Origin: Corallococcus macrosporus DSM 14697
GTDB lineage: Bacteria > Myxococcota > Myxococcia > Myxococcales > Myxococcaceae
Assembly (NCBI RefSeq): GCF_002305895.1
Contig: NZ_CP022203.1
Span: 1,032,501 to 1,096,500 of the forward strand
Direction: 5' to 3'
Length of the DNA: 64,000 nucleotides
A program made the position numbers and the translations under genes. Of the stretch, positions 22,448-31,907 are shown one piece after another. The first letter of the stretch is position 1, and every line of letters starts with the position of its first letter. The notes under the pieces are model-generated. The model did not search any database. It was not told the DNA's origin and worked only from the letters and a program-made list of their open reading frames with translations.

Positions 22448-24343
22448 TCAAATGCGGTAGGCGCGGGCCACGTCCTGCATCTGCTCGGACACGTCCTGGA
22501 GCAGCTTCGCCGCCCGGGTGGTGGCCGTCAGGCTCTCCTGGGTGTCGTTCATCATGGAGGACAGGTCCGTGACGGCGCTGAAAATCTGGGTGATGCCCGC
22601 GTTCTGCTGGTTCACCGCGCCGGCAATCTGCCGCACCGCGGTGGCGTTGTCCTGGATGATGGCGGCCAGCTCCTTCAGCCGCTCGCCGGTGCCCCGCACC
22701 TGCTCCAGGCCGGCCTCCATGTGGGTGTAGCCCGTCTCCGTCATCTTCGCGGTGGAGAGGATGGCGCCGCTCAAATCACCCAGGATTTCGCGCACCCGGT
22801 CGGTGGCCTGGATGGACTGGTCCGCGAGGCTGCGAATCTCGCGGGCCACCACGCCAAAGCCCTTGCCGTGTTCGCCGGAGCGGACGGACTCGATGGCGGC
22901 GTTGAGCGCCAGCATGTTGGACTGGTCCGCCAGGTCCTTCACCGTCTGGGTAATCCCGCCAATCTGCTGGGTGCGCTCGTTGAGCTGGGCGATGCGCTCC
23001 GTCATCTGCTCGGCCTGCGACAGGATTTCGGAGAAGCCGCCCAGGCTGTCGCGGATGGCGCCCTCGCCCGCGCGGCCCACCTCCTCGGCCGCGGAGGCGC
23101 GCTTGAGCACGTCCTCCGCCTTCTCCGAGGCCAGCAGCGAGGTCTGCTTGATTTCCTGCGCCGTCACCTGCGTCTGCTGGAGGGCGGCGGCCTGGCGGGC
23201 CACGTTGCGCTCCTGCTGCGCCGACGCCGTCTGCAGCTCCGCCACCGTCTCGCTGAGCACGCGCGTGCCGGTGTGCAGGCTCTGCGCCGTCTCGCGGAGC
23301 TGGAACACCAGCAGGCCGAAGGCGCCGGCCAGCTCGCCCACCTCGTCGTTGCCGGCCTTCACGTCCAGCGTCTGCGTGAGGTCGCCCTCGCTCACCAGCC
23401 GCGTCACCGCCGCGCGCAGGGCCAGCACCGGGCCGGAGATGCGGTGCGACAGCAGCCACGCGCCCACGACGGCCAGCACGATGAAGCCCACGGCCATCAG
23501 CAGCGCCACCCGGCGGACGCGCTCCACCGGGGCGTAGGCCTCCACCGGGTCCACCCGCGCCACGAAGTGCCAGCCATCCGCCACGTCGCGCACGTCCGCG
23601 CCGTTGACGGCCGTGACGGCCAGCCGCGCGTCCTCCGCGGTGGCGCGCTCCCCGCGCGAGTCGTACAGCACGGCGCCGTCCGGCCGCTGGAGGGTGAGCG
23701 AGAAGCTCTTCAGCGCGCGCTGGTGGGCGCGGGCCAGCGCCGGCTGCACCAGTTGGTCCACGTGCGCCCAGTCGAAGGCCGCCAGCAGCACGCCCATCCG
23801 GTGCTTGGAGACGGGGTCCAGCACCGGGAAGGCCAGCGACAGCACGCGGCCGGTGAAGATGGGGTGCTCGTCGGTGATGCCCTCGCTGGAGGTGCGCCCC
23901 TGCTGCGCCTCCGTGAACCAGGGGCTGCGCCGGACCTCGTCCCGCCGGTTCAGGTATTCATCGCGCAGGGCCGGGGTGTTGGCGGAGACGGCGAGGCCCG
24001 TGTCGTCGAAGACGACGATGCCGTTGAGGGTGAGGTAGCGGCTCTGGAGCACGCCCAGCATGGCGTCCGCTGGTGCGGCATCCCCGCGCAGCGCGGCGCG
24101 GACGGCGGGGTCCTCGGCCCAGCCGCGGGCGCTGGCCTCCCGTTCGGCCAGCGTGGACTCGAGCAGGTCCTTCACGCCCTCGGCCTCGCTCAGCAGCGAT
24201 GCGCGAATCTGCTCTTCCATCACCTGCCGCGCGCTGCGGGCCTGGAGCCAGGTCAGCGTCAGCAGCGGGATGACCGACAGCAGGGTGGCGTAGAGCGTCA
24301 GGCGTCCACGGAGGGACTTGGTTCCAGGAAGAGAAAGAGCCAT
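22448..24343 (-). CDS. Methyl-accepting chemotaxis protein with dCache-like sensor
   Basis: This 631-residue transducer has TM1 at about 15-33, a large periplasmic sensor region of 240 residues with the Cache-like pattern [36 protein letters not shown]2 at about 279-298, a HAMP domain (about 299-352) and a long cytosolic coiled coil. The conserved hairpin tip is [27 protein letters not shown], which contacts CheW/CheA. Ligand unknown. No other che genes are near, so it probably feeds a distant Che/Frz-type pathway. ATG 24343 was preferred to a TTG four codons earlier. The following HAD and glycosyltransferase genes are close enough to share its transcript. Confidence 0.9.
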   Translation of the reverse strand: MALSLPGTKSLRGRLTLYATLLSVIPLLTLTWLQARSARQVMEEQIRASLLSEAEGVKDLLESTLAEREASARGWAEDPAVRAALRGDAAPADAMLGVLQSRYLTLNGIVVFDDTGLAVSANTPALRDEYLNRRDEVRRSPWFTEAQQGRTSSEGITDEHPIFTGRVLSLAFPVLDPVSKHRMGVLLAAFDWAHVDQLVQPALARAHQRALKSFSLTLQRPDGAVLYDSRGERATAEDARLAVTAVNGADVRDVADGWHFVARVDPVEAYAPVERVRRVALLMAVGFIVLAVVGAWLLSHRISGPVLALRAAVTRLVSEGDLTQTLDVKAGNDEVGELAGAFGLLVFQLRETAQSLHTGTRVLSETVAELQTASAQQERNVARQAAALQQTQVTAQEIKQTSLLASEKAEDVLKRASAAEEVGRAGEGAIRDSLGGFSEILSQAEQMTERIAQLNERTQQIGGITQTVKDLADQSNMLALNAAIESVRSGEHGKGFGVVAREIRSLADQSIQATDRVREILGDLSGAILSTAKMTETGYTHMEAGLEQVRGTGERLKELAAIIQDNATAVRQIAGAVNQQNAGITQIFSAVTDLSSMMNDTQESLTATTRAAKLLQDVSEQMQDVARAYRI

Positions 24344-24402
24344 GTGGCGCGGCAAGGGGCGTGCGGGGGCCTCCCGGAAGGGTCGGCCCCCGTCCTATAT
24401 CA

Positions 24403-24416
24403 GAGCCCCGGGGCTC
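24403..24416. terminator. 14-bp perfect palindrome after the host-attachment gene
   Basis: GAGCCCCGGGGCTC lies 25 bp downstream of the minus-strand stop at 24441 and 60 bp upstream of the MCP start. It could fold into a hairpin or serve as a protein site; no U-tract is evident. Confidence 0.35.
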
Positions 24417-24440
24417 CAGGGCCCTCCCGCGCCTGCTCGC

Positions 24441-24881
24441 CTAGATAAGGGGCACCCGGTCGGGAAGCTCCTTGGCCGGGACGTTGGAGTAGTCCGAGCC
24501 CACATCCAGCAGCACCCGCTGACGCACCCGGGTGCTCAGCATGCGGCGGATCCTCCCGAGGAACTCTGGCGGGGCCGCGATGACCAGCTTGTCGAAGTCA
24601 TGACGGTCGTGCCCCTGGTCCAGGTACGCGGAGAGCTCGCGGGCGAAGCGGTCGTGCTCAAGTTCCTTGCGCCCATCCGGCTCATTCTCCACGGGGGGAC
24701 CGTGCAGGGTGCCAGCGTTGGGGTTGTCCGCCTGCCTGAGCAGCTCGCCTTGATGGGCCCGGCTCTCCTCGTGGCGGAACTCCTCCACCAGCCGCCAGTC
24801 CTCCTCCGCCTTCGCGTCCGTCGCGAAGAGGCGGGCCCGGCTCGCGTTCCCCACCAGAATCCAGAGCGTCCCATTCGCCAT
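24441..24881 (-). CDS. Host-attachment family protein (eRF1-like fold)
   Basis: This 146-residue protein matches the family annotated as 'protein required for attachment to host cells'. It opens with TLWILVGNASRARLFATD and has a charged mid part (HQGELLRQADNPNAGTLHG), then FARELSAYLDQGHDRHDFDKLVIAAPPEFLGRIRRML. The family has a fold related to archaeal/eukaryotic release factor eRF1 domains. Its name comes from an Agrobacterium study and need not reflect function in a soil bacterium. It is probably cytosolic. AAGGAG precedes ATG 24881. It is divergent from the PEGA-domain gene across 196 bp. Confidence 0.85.
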   Translation of the reverse strand: MANGTLWILVGNASRARLFATDAKAEEDWRLVEEFRHEESRAHQGELLRQADNPNAGTLHGPPVENEPDGRKELEHDRFARELSAYLDQGHDRHDFDKLVIAAPPEFLGRIRRMLSTRVRQRVLLDVGSDYSNVPAKELPDRVPLI

Positions 24882-25077
24882 GTCGTGCGTCTCCTTGCGC
24901 TATAGAGTGGGAGATGCGGACCCTTTCGGGCCAAGGCAAGCTTCCCCAGACGAGCCGCGCGCTCGCCGCGCGCAGGGCAGGCAGCCAGGCCCCGCGCCGC
25001 TGACGGGTTTTTCCGGGAGAGGGGGCGTCTGGGGCGCCTCATTCCGTTGCGCGGAGCGTCGCGATACAAGTGGGGAC

Positions 25078-26280
25078 ATGCGTATTTCCGTTGCTCCCGT
25101 CACTGCCCTGCTGGCGCTCGCGCTGCTGGCCGCTCCCTCGTGGGCCCAGGAACAGGGTGGACTGGGCCTGGACCTCACCTCGGATGCCCCCGCTGAGCAG
25201 CCGGGGATGGGCATGGGGTTGGACCTGCGTCCCAGCAATCCGGACGCGGACCTGCTGCCACGCTTCGCGCTGGTGGGCTTGTACGCCACGGAGCGCGCGG
25301 GCGCGCAGCAGGCTCCGGCCTGGCTGGAGGCGCTGGCGCGCGGGGCGCTGGCCACCGCCGTGGTGGCGCAGGCGTCGGACCTGCATGAGACGCAGGAGCG
25401 GCTGGCGGAGGGGCACGACGCGGCGGTGCGCTGCGCGGAGGCCGCGTGCTTCGCCGAGCCCGCGGAGCTGCTGGACGCGGACCTGCTGACCACCGCGCGC
25501 CTGTCGCTGGAGGACGCGGGCTGGACGCTGCGGACGTGGACCTATGACCGGGACCGCCGCGCGGTGCACGAGGACGCCGTGACGGGGCGCAACCCGGGCG
25601 ACGAGGACTTCATGAACGAGGCCGCCGCGATGCTGTCCAGGCGGCTGACGGCGCTGGCCCGGCCGCGCGCGATGCTGACGGTGAACGTCAACGTGCCGCA
25701 AGCCGTCGTGAAGGTGGGCGAGCGCATCATCGGCGTGGGCAGCGTGGAGGTGCGGCAGATGCCCGGCAAGGTGGTGGTGGAGGTGTCCGCGGACGAGTAC
25801 GGCACGCGCACGCGCACGCTGGACCTCCAGCCGGGCGCGCGGGAGACGGTGGAGGTGATGTTGGAGATCTCCGGTCCGGCGCCGGAGGGGCCGCCCGATG
25901 AAGACGTGGCCGGCGTGGCCTCCTCCCGGAAGGGACCGGGCAAGTCGCTGTTCAAGCGGCCCGCGCTCTACACCGCGCTGCTGGGACTGGCCGCGGTGGG
26001 CGCGGGCGTGGTGATGGGCCTGTCCGCCAAGGACGTGGAGAAGCGCGCGGGCGACGCGGACGGGGACGGCGTGTTCGACGTCACCCGCCAGGAGCGGCTG
26101 GACGCGCAGTCGCAGGCGAACCTGGCCACGGCGCTGCTGGTGGGCGGCGGCGCGGTGACCGCGGGCAGCGTGGCGTGGCTGGTGCTGGTGCCCGCGCGCG
26201 GCGCGCCCACGTCGCTGTCGCCGGGGACGGGCGGCGGCGCCTCCACGTCCCTGCACCTCATGGTCGGCGGGAGTTTCTAG
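25078..26280 (+). CDS. Secreted PEGA-domain protein
   Basis: This 400-residue exported protein has a signal peptide (APVTALLALALLAAPSWAQEQ) and a region of about 200 residues of unclear fold. A PEGA-like beta domain follows (LTVNVNVPQAVVKVGERIIGVGSVEVRQMPGKVVVEVSADEYG), then a membrane-helix-like segment (ALLGLAAVGAGVVMGL), an acidic DADGDGVFD loop that could bind Ca2+, and a second hydrophobic segment. In myxobacteria PEGA domains are frequent in surface proteins and next to kinases, as here, where a PEGA kinase lies two genes on. ATG 25078 begins the signal peptide. The next gene starts 2 bp after its stop. Confidence 0.72.
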   Translation: MRISVAPVTALLALALLAAPSWAQEQGGLGLDLTSDAPAEQPGMGMGLDLRPSNPDADLLPRFALVGLYATERAGAQQAPAWLEALARGALATAVVAQASDLHETQERLAEGHDAAVRCAEAACFAEPAELLDADLLTTARLSLEDAGWTLRTWTYDRDRRAVHEDAVTGRNPGDEDFMNEAAAMLSRRLTALARPRAMLTVNVNVPQAVVKVGERIIGVGSVEVRQMPGKVVVEVSADEYGTRTRTLDLQPGARETVEVMLEISGPAPEGPPDEDVAGVASSRKGPGKSLFKRPALYTALLGLAAVGAGVVMGLSAKDVEKRAGDADGDGVFDVTRQERLDAQSQANLATALLVGGGAVTAGSVAWLVLVPARGAPTSLSPGTGGGASTSLHLMVGGSF

Positions 26281-26282
26281 AG

Positions 26283-26939
26283 ATGATGAAGACCTTGGAA
26301 GCCCGGCTGCGCCTGGGGTGTGGCCTGTTGCTCGTCGCCAGCGCGGCGGGCTGTCGGGTGGAGTTCCCGGACGACGTGCCCTACACGTGCACGGAGACCG
26401 TGGACTGTGGCGGCGACGGCTACGTCTGCACGGCCCTTCCCGACGACGGGCCGCGCTACTGCTGCCTGCCGGACCCTGCGGAAGTCTGCAACAACGTGGA
26501 TGACGACTGCGACGGCCTGGTCGATGACCTGGACACCCCTTGCTACACGGGCCCGGAGGGCACGCGCGACGTGGGGCTCTGTCAGGCGGGTGAGTCTGTC
26601 TGCACCCAGGATAACAGCACCGCGTGCGTGGGGCAGGTCCTGCCGGCCATTGAGAGCTGCAACGGCCTGGATGACGACTGCGACGGGGCGGCGGACGAGG
26701 ACTTCGACCTGCAGACGGACCCGGGCCACTGCGGCGCGTGCAACAACGATTGCACCTTCCTCCAGGACTGTGTGAATGGCGTCTGCGAGCGCCGTCAGGA
26801 GCGGGACTGCGCCAACGGCGAGGACGACGACGGGGACGGCTTCTCCGACTGCCGGGACCTGGAGGACTGCAACGACCAGCCGTGCACGCGGCCGGATGGC
26901 GCCGCCGGCACGTGTCGGAGCAACTCGCTCTGCGAATGA
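26283..26939 (+). CDS. MopE-like Cys-rich lipoprotein with metal-binding motif repeats
   Basis: This 218-residue protein has an export signal ending in SAAGC (probable lipobox, Cys 24). Cys-rich segments follow that contain the MopE-type metal-binding motif twice (CNNVDDDCDGLVDD and CNGLDDDCDGAADE), plus a third degenerate acidic site (CANGEDDDGDGFSDCRDLEDC). Such Asp-rich, disulphide-bounded loops bind divalent metals in the surface protein MopE family and are abundant in myxobacterial lipoproteins. It follows the PEGA gene by 2 bp, so both are surface or periplasmic proteins made together. The ATG at 26286 is an alternative start. No enzymatic domain is present. Confidence 0.8.
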   Translation: MMKTLEARLRLGCGLLLVASAAGCRVEFPDDVPYTCTETVDCGGDGYVCTALPDDGPRYCCLPDPAEVCNNVDDDCDGLVDDLDTPCYTGPEGTRDVGLCQAGESVCTQDNSTACVGQVLPAIESCNGLDDDCDGAADEDFDLQTDPGHCGACNNDCTFLQDCVNGVCERRQERDCANGEDDDGDGFSDCRDLEDCNDQPCTRPDGAAGTCRSNSLCE

Positions 26940-27065
26940 TGGCCATGCGCTCCGTGCACCACTGTCCGCCATCCCGCACTCTCCGAGGCTGGGTGGCGTA
27001 CATGGGAAGACAGAGTGTTGATCCAGGGTTGCTGTTTGCCTGGGACGTGGAAATTTCTTCTCACC

Positions 27066-28556
27066 ATGGGCTCCGATGACGCCTTCATGCAGACCGTGCC
27101 GTCCCGTGCCGAGGCCCCCATGAGTGACGCGGGGCCCAGCGCCAATGACGGGCTCCAGGAGGGCTCCACGCTGGGGAACTACCAGTTGGAGCAGCTCCTC
27201 GGGGAGGGCTCCATGGGCCGGGTGTTCCAGGCGCGGCACACGCGGCTGGGGCGCCAGGTGGCGCTCAAGGTGCTGCGGCCGGAGCACGCTCGGGACGGCG
27301 GCTTCGTGCAGCGCTTCTTCCAGGAGGCGCGCACCGTCAATCAAATCAACCACGAGCACATCGTGGAGATTTTCGACTTCGTCGACGAGAGCGCGACGGG
27401 CGGGCACGTCTACTGCGTGATGGAGCTGCTGCGGGGCCAGAGCCTGAGCGCGCTGGCGCAGGCGGAGCCGCTGACGCTGGCGCGCATCCAGCGCTTCGTG
27501 GTGCAGGTGTGCGCGGCGCTCGGCGCGGCCCACCAGGTGGGCGTGGTGCACCGCGACGTGAAGCCGGACAACCTCTTCGTCATCCACCGGGCGGGCCAGC
27601 CGGACTTCGTGAAGGTGCTGGACTTCGGCGTGGCGAAGCTGCTCACCGCCGAGGGGGGCACCACCGGGACGGTGGACGGCACCATCATCGGGACGCCCGC
27701 GTACATGGCGCCGGAGCAGGCCGCGGGCCTGCCGGTGGACGCGCGCTCGGACATCTACGCGGTGGGCAACGTCCTGTACGAGCTCATCGCCGGCAAGCCG
27801 CCCTTCCAGGCGCCGGCCTTCGGCCACCTGGTGGTGCAGATCATCACCCAGCCGCCGCCGCCGCTGCCCTCGCACCTGCCGTCGGGCGAGGCCGTGCCGC
27901 CGCAGCTCGCGGCGCTGGTGATGCGCTGCCTGTCGAAGGAGCCCGAGGCCCGGCCGCAGAGCCTGGCGGAGGTGACGACGGCGCTCCTGCTGTTGCCCGC
28001 GTCCGCGGAGGCGCTGACGCCCGCGGACGTGGCGCTGGAGGCCTCCGAGCGGCCCACGCAGCGGGTGCCGGTGACGGGGCGTTGGCACCGCCGGGCCGTG
28101 CTGTCGGTGGGCACCGCGGCGCTGGTGGTGGTGGCCGCGGTGGTGACCTGGTCCGGCATGCGGCCGGAGCCCGCGCCCGCGGTGGCCCAGGGGGCGGCGC
28201 CCGCCGAGGCCCCGGCTCCGCCCGTGGGCGCGGCCACCGCGACGCCCCAGCGCCATCCGCCCGTCACGCTCACCGTGCGCTCCTTCCCGGAGGGGGCGCA
28301 GGTGCTGCGCCTGGACACGGGCGAGCTGCTGGGGGTGACGCCGCTGGTGAAGCAGGTGGCCGGAGAGGGCGCGCCGCTGAAGCTGCGCGTGGAGCTGGCC
28401 GGGTATGCCCCGCTGGAGCGGATGGTGGACCTGGACACGCACGCGGAGCTGGAGGTGCCGCTGGTGAAGGCGCTGCCGTCGCCCCGGCAGCCCCCGGCGG
28501 CGGGGACGCAGCGCGCGTCGGGCAAGAAGAGCCGGGCGCGCGCCGTCACGCCGTAG
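27066..28556 (+). CDS. Ser/Thr protein kinase with external PEGA domain
   Basis: This 496-residue protein has a complete kinase domain (glycine loop LGEGSMGRVF at 45-54, Lys 68, HRDVKPDN with Asp 164, DFG at 186-188, GTPAYMAPEQ). A membrane helix (AVLSVGTAALVVVAAVVTW, about 344-362) and a Pro/Ala stalk lead to a C-terminal PEGA domain outside the inner membrane (VTLTVRSFPEGAQVLRLDTGELLGVTPL, ending with LRVELAGYAPLER). PEGA domains are thought to bind surface partners, so this kinase may sense envelope state, perhaps through the PEGA and MopE-like products encoded just upstream. ATG 27066 gives a 40-residue lead; ATG 27120 is possible. A strong bidirectional terminator follows. Confidence 0.88.
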   Translation: MGSDDAFMQTVPSRAEAPMSDAGPSANDGLQEGSTLGNYQLEQLLGEGSMGRVFQARHTRLGRQVALKVLRPEHARDGGFVQRFFQEARTVNQINHEHIVEIFDFVDESATGGHVYCVMELLRGQSLSALAQAEPLTLARIQRFVVQVCAALGAAHQVGVVHRDVKPDNLFVIHRAGQPDFVKVLDFGVAKLLTAEGGTTGTVDGTIIGTPAYMAPEQAAGLPVDARSDIYAVGNVLYELIAGKPPFQAPAFGHLVVQIITQPPPPLPSHLPSGEAVPPQLAALVMRCLSKEPEARPQSLAEVTTALLLLPASAEALTPADVALEASERPTQRVPVTGRWHRRAVLSVGTAALVVVAAVVTWSGMRPEPAPAVAQGAAPAEAPAPPVGAATATPQRHPPVTLTVRSFPEGAQVLRLDTGELLGVTPLVKQVAGEGAPLKLRVELAGYAPLERMVDLDTHAELEVPLVKALPSPRQPPAAGTQRASGKKSRARAVTP

Positions 28557-28558
28557 GT

Positions 28559-28581
28559 GGCCCCGCCCGGGAGGCGGGGCC
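28559..28581. terminator. Bidirectional terminator between kinase and FHA genes
   Basis: GGCCCCGCC and GGCGGGGCC form a perfect 9-bp stem with loop CGGGA. It lies 2 bp after the kinase stop and 8 bp before the convergent FHA gene stop. Confidence 0.65.
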
Positions 28582-28589
28582 GTGCGGGC

Positions 28590-29126
28590 TCAGCGTGGCG
28601 CCGCCGTCTGCGCCAGCACCTGCGCGGCGATGCGGCCAATGCGCTCGTTGAAGTCCTCCGCCTCGTGGAAGGTGAGGCGCACGTCGCCCACGAGGAGCTG
28701 GACGCCGGGCTGGAGCACGGTGGGGTGCTCCGGCTCCAGCGCCGCGCCGCCCAGCGTCACCGGACGGGACGCTGCCGCGCGCGTCACCTCCCAGCGGCCC
28801 TCCAGGGTGGGGGCCAGGTGGAGCTGTTCGCGGGACACGGTGGCGTCATTGACGACCAGCGCGTTGTTCGAAGCACGGCCCAGCCGCAGCGGGCCGCCGT
28901 CCGTCTGCCCCACCAGCTCGAAGCACAGGGCGTCTCCGGCGGGCAGGCAGTCCCGCAGGTCCGTCAGCGGCAGCCGCGTGGCGGCGATGTTGCCCTCCAC
29001 GACTTCGGGGACATTCCACGCGCCCGCCTCCCACACCAGCCACGGGTGTGGGTACTTGGCGCGAAACTTCTCCTTGAGAGCCATGTGCTGCCGCACGAGC
29101 AGCGAGAGCAGCAGAGCGCGAGCCAT
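28590..29126 (-). CDS. FHA-domain protein
   Basis: This 178-residue protein carries a C-terminal forkhead-associated domain with the signature LRLGRASNNALVVNDATVSREQLHL, including the Arg, Ser-Arg and conserved Asn-rich turn that hold a phosphothreonine. It ends with LQPGVQLLVGDVRLTFHEAEDF. The first 60 residues (MARALLLSLLVRQHMALKEKFRAKYPHPWLVWE) have no recognised domain; the first 15 are hydrophobic but followed by a charged stretch, so export is doubtful. It sits tail-to-tail with a PEGA kinase and could read its phosphorylation output, which is inference. ATG 29126 is chosen because further upstream the frame loses coding character. Confidence 0.85.
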   Translation of the reverse strand: MARALLLSLLVRQHMALKEKFRAKYPHPWLVWEAGAWNVPEVVEGNIAATRLPLTDLRDCLPAGDALCFELVGQTDGGPLRLGRASNNALVVNDATVSREQLHLAPTLEGRWEVTRAAASRPVTLGGAALEPEHPTVLQPGVQLLVGDVRLTFHEAEDFNERIGRIAAQVLAQTAAPR

Positions 29127-29323
29127 GCGGGTTGAATAACCTTCCTCCGCCGCCGTGGCCCGACAAGGCGCACGGAAGGGAACACGGGTGTCCACGAATG
29201 GCCAGATGCGGGGTGGGAGGGCCCCACTCGCGCCTGTGCCGACCCCTGTAGTACACCCGCGCGCGCCTCCTGTCGCAGGTTCCCTGCCCTGGCGAGGCAA
29301 CCCCCCGCCTCCTGGAAGATTCG

Positions 29324-30748
29324 ATGCGCCGTCTGCTCGCTGCCGTGTTCTGCGTCGCCGCCGTGCTGGCGGCCTGTGACGACGACTCCACGCCGCCTCC
29401 CGCGTCGCCGCCTCCCCACACGGAGACGTACCCGGACGCCGGCACGCGCCCGGACGCGGGGACGCAGGAGCCCTGGGCCTGCCAGCGCTCCACGACGGTG
29501 CACAACGCGCCCCTGTCGCTGCTGACCGGGCTGCAGTTGGAGATGAGCCGCGCCACGTCGCCCCGGCAGCGCACGGAGGCCATCGACCGCTTCGTGGCGC
29601 AGGTGGAGGCGCAGGGCGGCAGGCCCCTGGTGAGTGACGCCCAGGCGGGCCGGCCCCGCGTGGCCTTCTTCGTGCGGGGCGAGGCCGGCCGGGACACCTT
29701 CATCGCCGGTGACTTCAACGGCTGGTCCGCCACGGCCACGCCGCTGGTGCAGGTGCGGGACACGGACCTGTACGTGGCGGAGGTGGAGGTGCCGCGCACC
29801 GGGCCGCAGCCGTACAAGCTGGTGAAGGGCGGCGAGTTCGTCGCCGACCCGGGCGCGCGTCACGTGGCGTGGGACAACCTCAACCGCTACGACGTGGGGC
29901 AGTTCAACTCGCTCGTCTACCCCGGGCTCCAGGACGCCGCGAAGGGCCGCCTCACCGCGTGGTACGGCGTGCCCGCCACGGCGCTGGGCGACGCGCGTGA
30001 CGTCTTCGTCTACACGCCGGCGGCGTATGACGGGCCGGAGTGCCCGGCCCTGCCGGTGATGTACCTCCACGACGGCAACGAGAGCCTGACGCGCGAGTCC
30101 TTCGCGGAGGCGGCGGATTCACACTACGCGGCGCGGCCGCGGGACGCCGCGGTGCTCGTCTTCATCGCGCTGCCGGACCAGGCCGTGCGCCTGGCGCAGT
30201 ACACCTTCCCGCCCGCCCGGGCGCCGGAGTGGCCCACGCCGCGCGGGGATGACTACCTGGCCTTCATCCGCGACGACCTGATGCCGCGCGTGGAGGCGGC
30301 CTGGCGGGTGAAGACGGGGCCGCGGGAGACGGGCATCGCCGGCGCGTCCCTGGGCGGCCTCATGTCCGTCTACGCGGGCTTCCAGATGCCGGAGACGTTC
30401 GGCTTCGTGGGCACCCAGTCCGGCACGCTGTTCTGGCCGCACGACGGCGAGGTGGACCGCGACGACGGCAACGCCATGGTGGTCCGCGCGGGCCAGGAGC
30501 CGGTGGTGCCGGTGCGCTTCTACGTGGACCATGGCTCGCCCGTGGCGGGCTGCACGCGGGACGGGGAGGAGGGCGGCGACGACTGCCAGTCCAACCTCCA
30601 GTTCGTGGAGGCGCTGCGCGGCCGCGGCTACAGCGTGGCCCACTGGAACGAGCCCGGCGCCGAGCACGACTGGTTCTTCTGGAAGCGGCGCCTGCCGAAG
30701 CTGCTGTGCAGCTTCCGCAACGCGGACCCGGCGGTGTGCGGCCTGTAG
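29324..30748 (+). CDS. Esterase (Fes/IroE-like) lipoprotein with N-terminal E-set domain
   Basis: This 474-residue lipoprotein has lipobox VLAAC with Cys 18 and an Asp/Pro linker. An immunoglobulin-like E-set domain follows (VAFFVRGEAGRDTFIAGDFNGWS..TDLYVAEVEVPRTGPQPYKLV), resembling CBM48-type domains. The last part is an alpha/beta-hydrolase esterase domain (PVMYLHDGNE, nucleophile GASLGG, later HWNEPGAEHDWFFW with the His). This arrangement is that of enterobactin esterase/Fes-like and feruloyl-esterase-like enzymes. Here it is anchored in the envelope and may cleave ester bonds in siderophores or polysaccharides; the substrate is not determinable. A second enzyme of the same plan lies at 44451-45536. 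It is divergent from the FHA gene across 197 bp with no clear operator. Confidence 0.82.
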   Translation: MRRLLAAVFCVAAVLAACDDDSTPPPASPPPHTETYPDAGTRPDAGTQEPWACQRSTTVHNAPLSLLTGLQLEMSRATSPRQRTEAIDRFVAQVEAQGGRPLVSDAQAGRPRVAFFVRGEAGRDTFIAGDFNGWSATATPLVQVRDTDLYVAEVEVPRTGPQPYKLVKGGEFVADPGARHVAWDNLNRYDVGQFNSLVYPGLQDAAKGRLTAWYGVPATALGDARDVFVYTPAAYDGPECPALPVMYLHDGNESLTRESFAEAADSHYAARPRDAAVLVFIALPDQAVRLAQYTFPPARAPEWPTPRGDDYLAFIRDDLMPRVEAAWRVKTGPRETGIAGASLGGLMSVYAGFQMPETFGFVGTQSGTLFWPHDGEVDRDDGNAMVVRAGQEPVVPVRFYVDHGSPVAGCTRDGEEGGDDCQSNLQFVEALRGRGYSVAHWNEPGAEHDWFFWKRRLPKLLCSFRNADPAVCGL

Positions 30749-30756
30749 CCGGGGCC

Positions 30757-31608
30757 TCACAGCTTCGCGGCGATGGCGCGGGCCAGCCGGTCCGCGGCCC
30801 CCGCGTCCAGCGACAGGAACAGGCGCGGCTCGGTGGCCTCCAGCTCCTGGAGGCGTGAGCGGCCCGCGTTGTCGGTGGCCACGTCCACGCGCGCGTAGAG
30901 CAGGGGCCGCCCCACCGCCTCCAGCACGGACTCCGCCAGCCGCAGCTCGGCCGCGTCGTCGGGCGTGAAGGCCACGGGCTCGGAGAAGCCGCGCGGCGCG
31001 TCCAGCAGCGTGGGGGGCCGACGCACCGCGTGGCTGAAGACGCCGTCGAAGAAGACGTAGCTACGCTCGCCCTCCGTTTCGAAGGCGGTGAGGTAGGGCT
31101 GCACCATGATGTCGCCCTCGCGGGTCAGCTCGGCCAGCCGGGCGGTGGCGGCGTGCGCCTCCGCGCGGGGGAAGACGTGCGTCTTGAGCGCGCCCGCGGA
31201 CACGGCGGGCTTGAGCACCACCGCGTCCCAGCCCTGCTTGCCCGCCAGCTCGCCCACATCCAGCGTGTCGCCCCGGCTCACCCAGGTGGTGGGCGTCACG
31301 CGGACGCCCTTCTGCTCCAGTTCGTGCAGGTAGTGCTTGTGCGTGTTCCAGCGCAGCACGGGCGCGGGATTGTGGAGCTGCGTGAGGCGGCCCACCTTGT
31401 CCGCCCAGGCGACGAAGGCGTCGCGGCGCAGGTGGCTGTCCCAGGTGTTGCGCACCAGGGCCAGCCGCACCGCCTTCCAGTCCACGGCCGGGTCATCCCA
31501 GACGACGGGGCGCGCATCCACGCCCAGGGCCGCGAGCGCGGGCAGCAGCGACGCGTCGTACGCGTCGAGTTGAGGCAATGCGTCATAGGTGAGGACGGCG
31601 ACGTCCAC
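30757..31608 (-). CDS. ATP-grasp domain protein (RimK/glutathione-synthetase-like)
   Basis: This 283-residue cytosolic protein has an ATP-grasp-like plan. An N-terminal Rossmann-like region (VDVAVLTYDALPQLDAYD) is followed by LHNPAPVLRWNTHKHYLHELEQKGVRVTPTT, which is typical just before the ATP-binding part. The ATP-binding Lys lies in GWDAVVLKPAVSAGA, and MVQPYLTAFETEGERSYVFFDGVFSHAVRR and YARVDVATDNAGRSRLQELEATEP match the adenine- and Mg-binding regions. These enzymes join a carboxylate to an amine or thiol through an acyl-phosphate. The substrates are unknown; similar stand-alone proteins are often called hypothetical. GTG 31608 starts exactly at the fold. It converges tail-to-tail with the esterase gene (8 bp apart). 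Confidence 0.78.
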   Translation of the reverse strand: MDVAVLTYDALPQLDAYDASLLPALAALGVDARPVVWDDPAVDWKAVRLALVRNTWDSHLRRDAFVAWADKVGRLTQLHNPAPVLRWNTHKHYLHELEQKGVRVTPTTWVSRGDTLDVGELAGKQGWDAVVLKPAVSAGALKTHVFPRAEAHAATARLAELTREGDIMVQPYLTAFETEGERSYVFFDGVFSHAVRRPPTLLDAPRGFSEPVAFTPDDAAELRLAESVLEAVGRPLLYARVDVATDNAGRSRLQELEATEPRLFLSLDAGAADRLARAIAAKL

Positions 31609-31907
31609 GGTGCGGACTCCCGGTGATGTTGAAGCGTGCAGCGGCTTGTAGCGCGTGCGGCGCCCGCGCGCAGGGCCCTCGCGGTGCGTCAGGCGCGGGG
31701 TGCGGGCCAGGCCGACAGGTAGGCATTGAACGCCCCGTACTTGAGGTGAGGCGGGCGGCGTACTCCACGGCACACTCGCGCGTGCGGAACGCTCGGGAAC
31801 TGGACCTGAGCGGTCAGGTGTCGCTGAAATGTTTCAAGGGGTACGCTCTTCGCGTGCCAAGGACCTGTCACCTTCCCTCCGGCCGGCTCGGCCGGGAGAC
31901 CCACGAG
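31609..31907. other. Intergenic region between divergent ATP-grasp and amidohydrolase genes
   Basis: This 299-bp region holds the promoters of two divergent genes. I see no strong inverted repeat or -24/-12 element. A minus-strand frame across 31689-31904 ends in HLKYGAFNAYLSAWPAPRA, which has some protein-like character, but has no ribosome site or recognisable relative; I do not call it a gene. Confidence 0.4.
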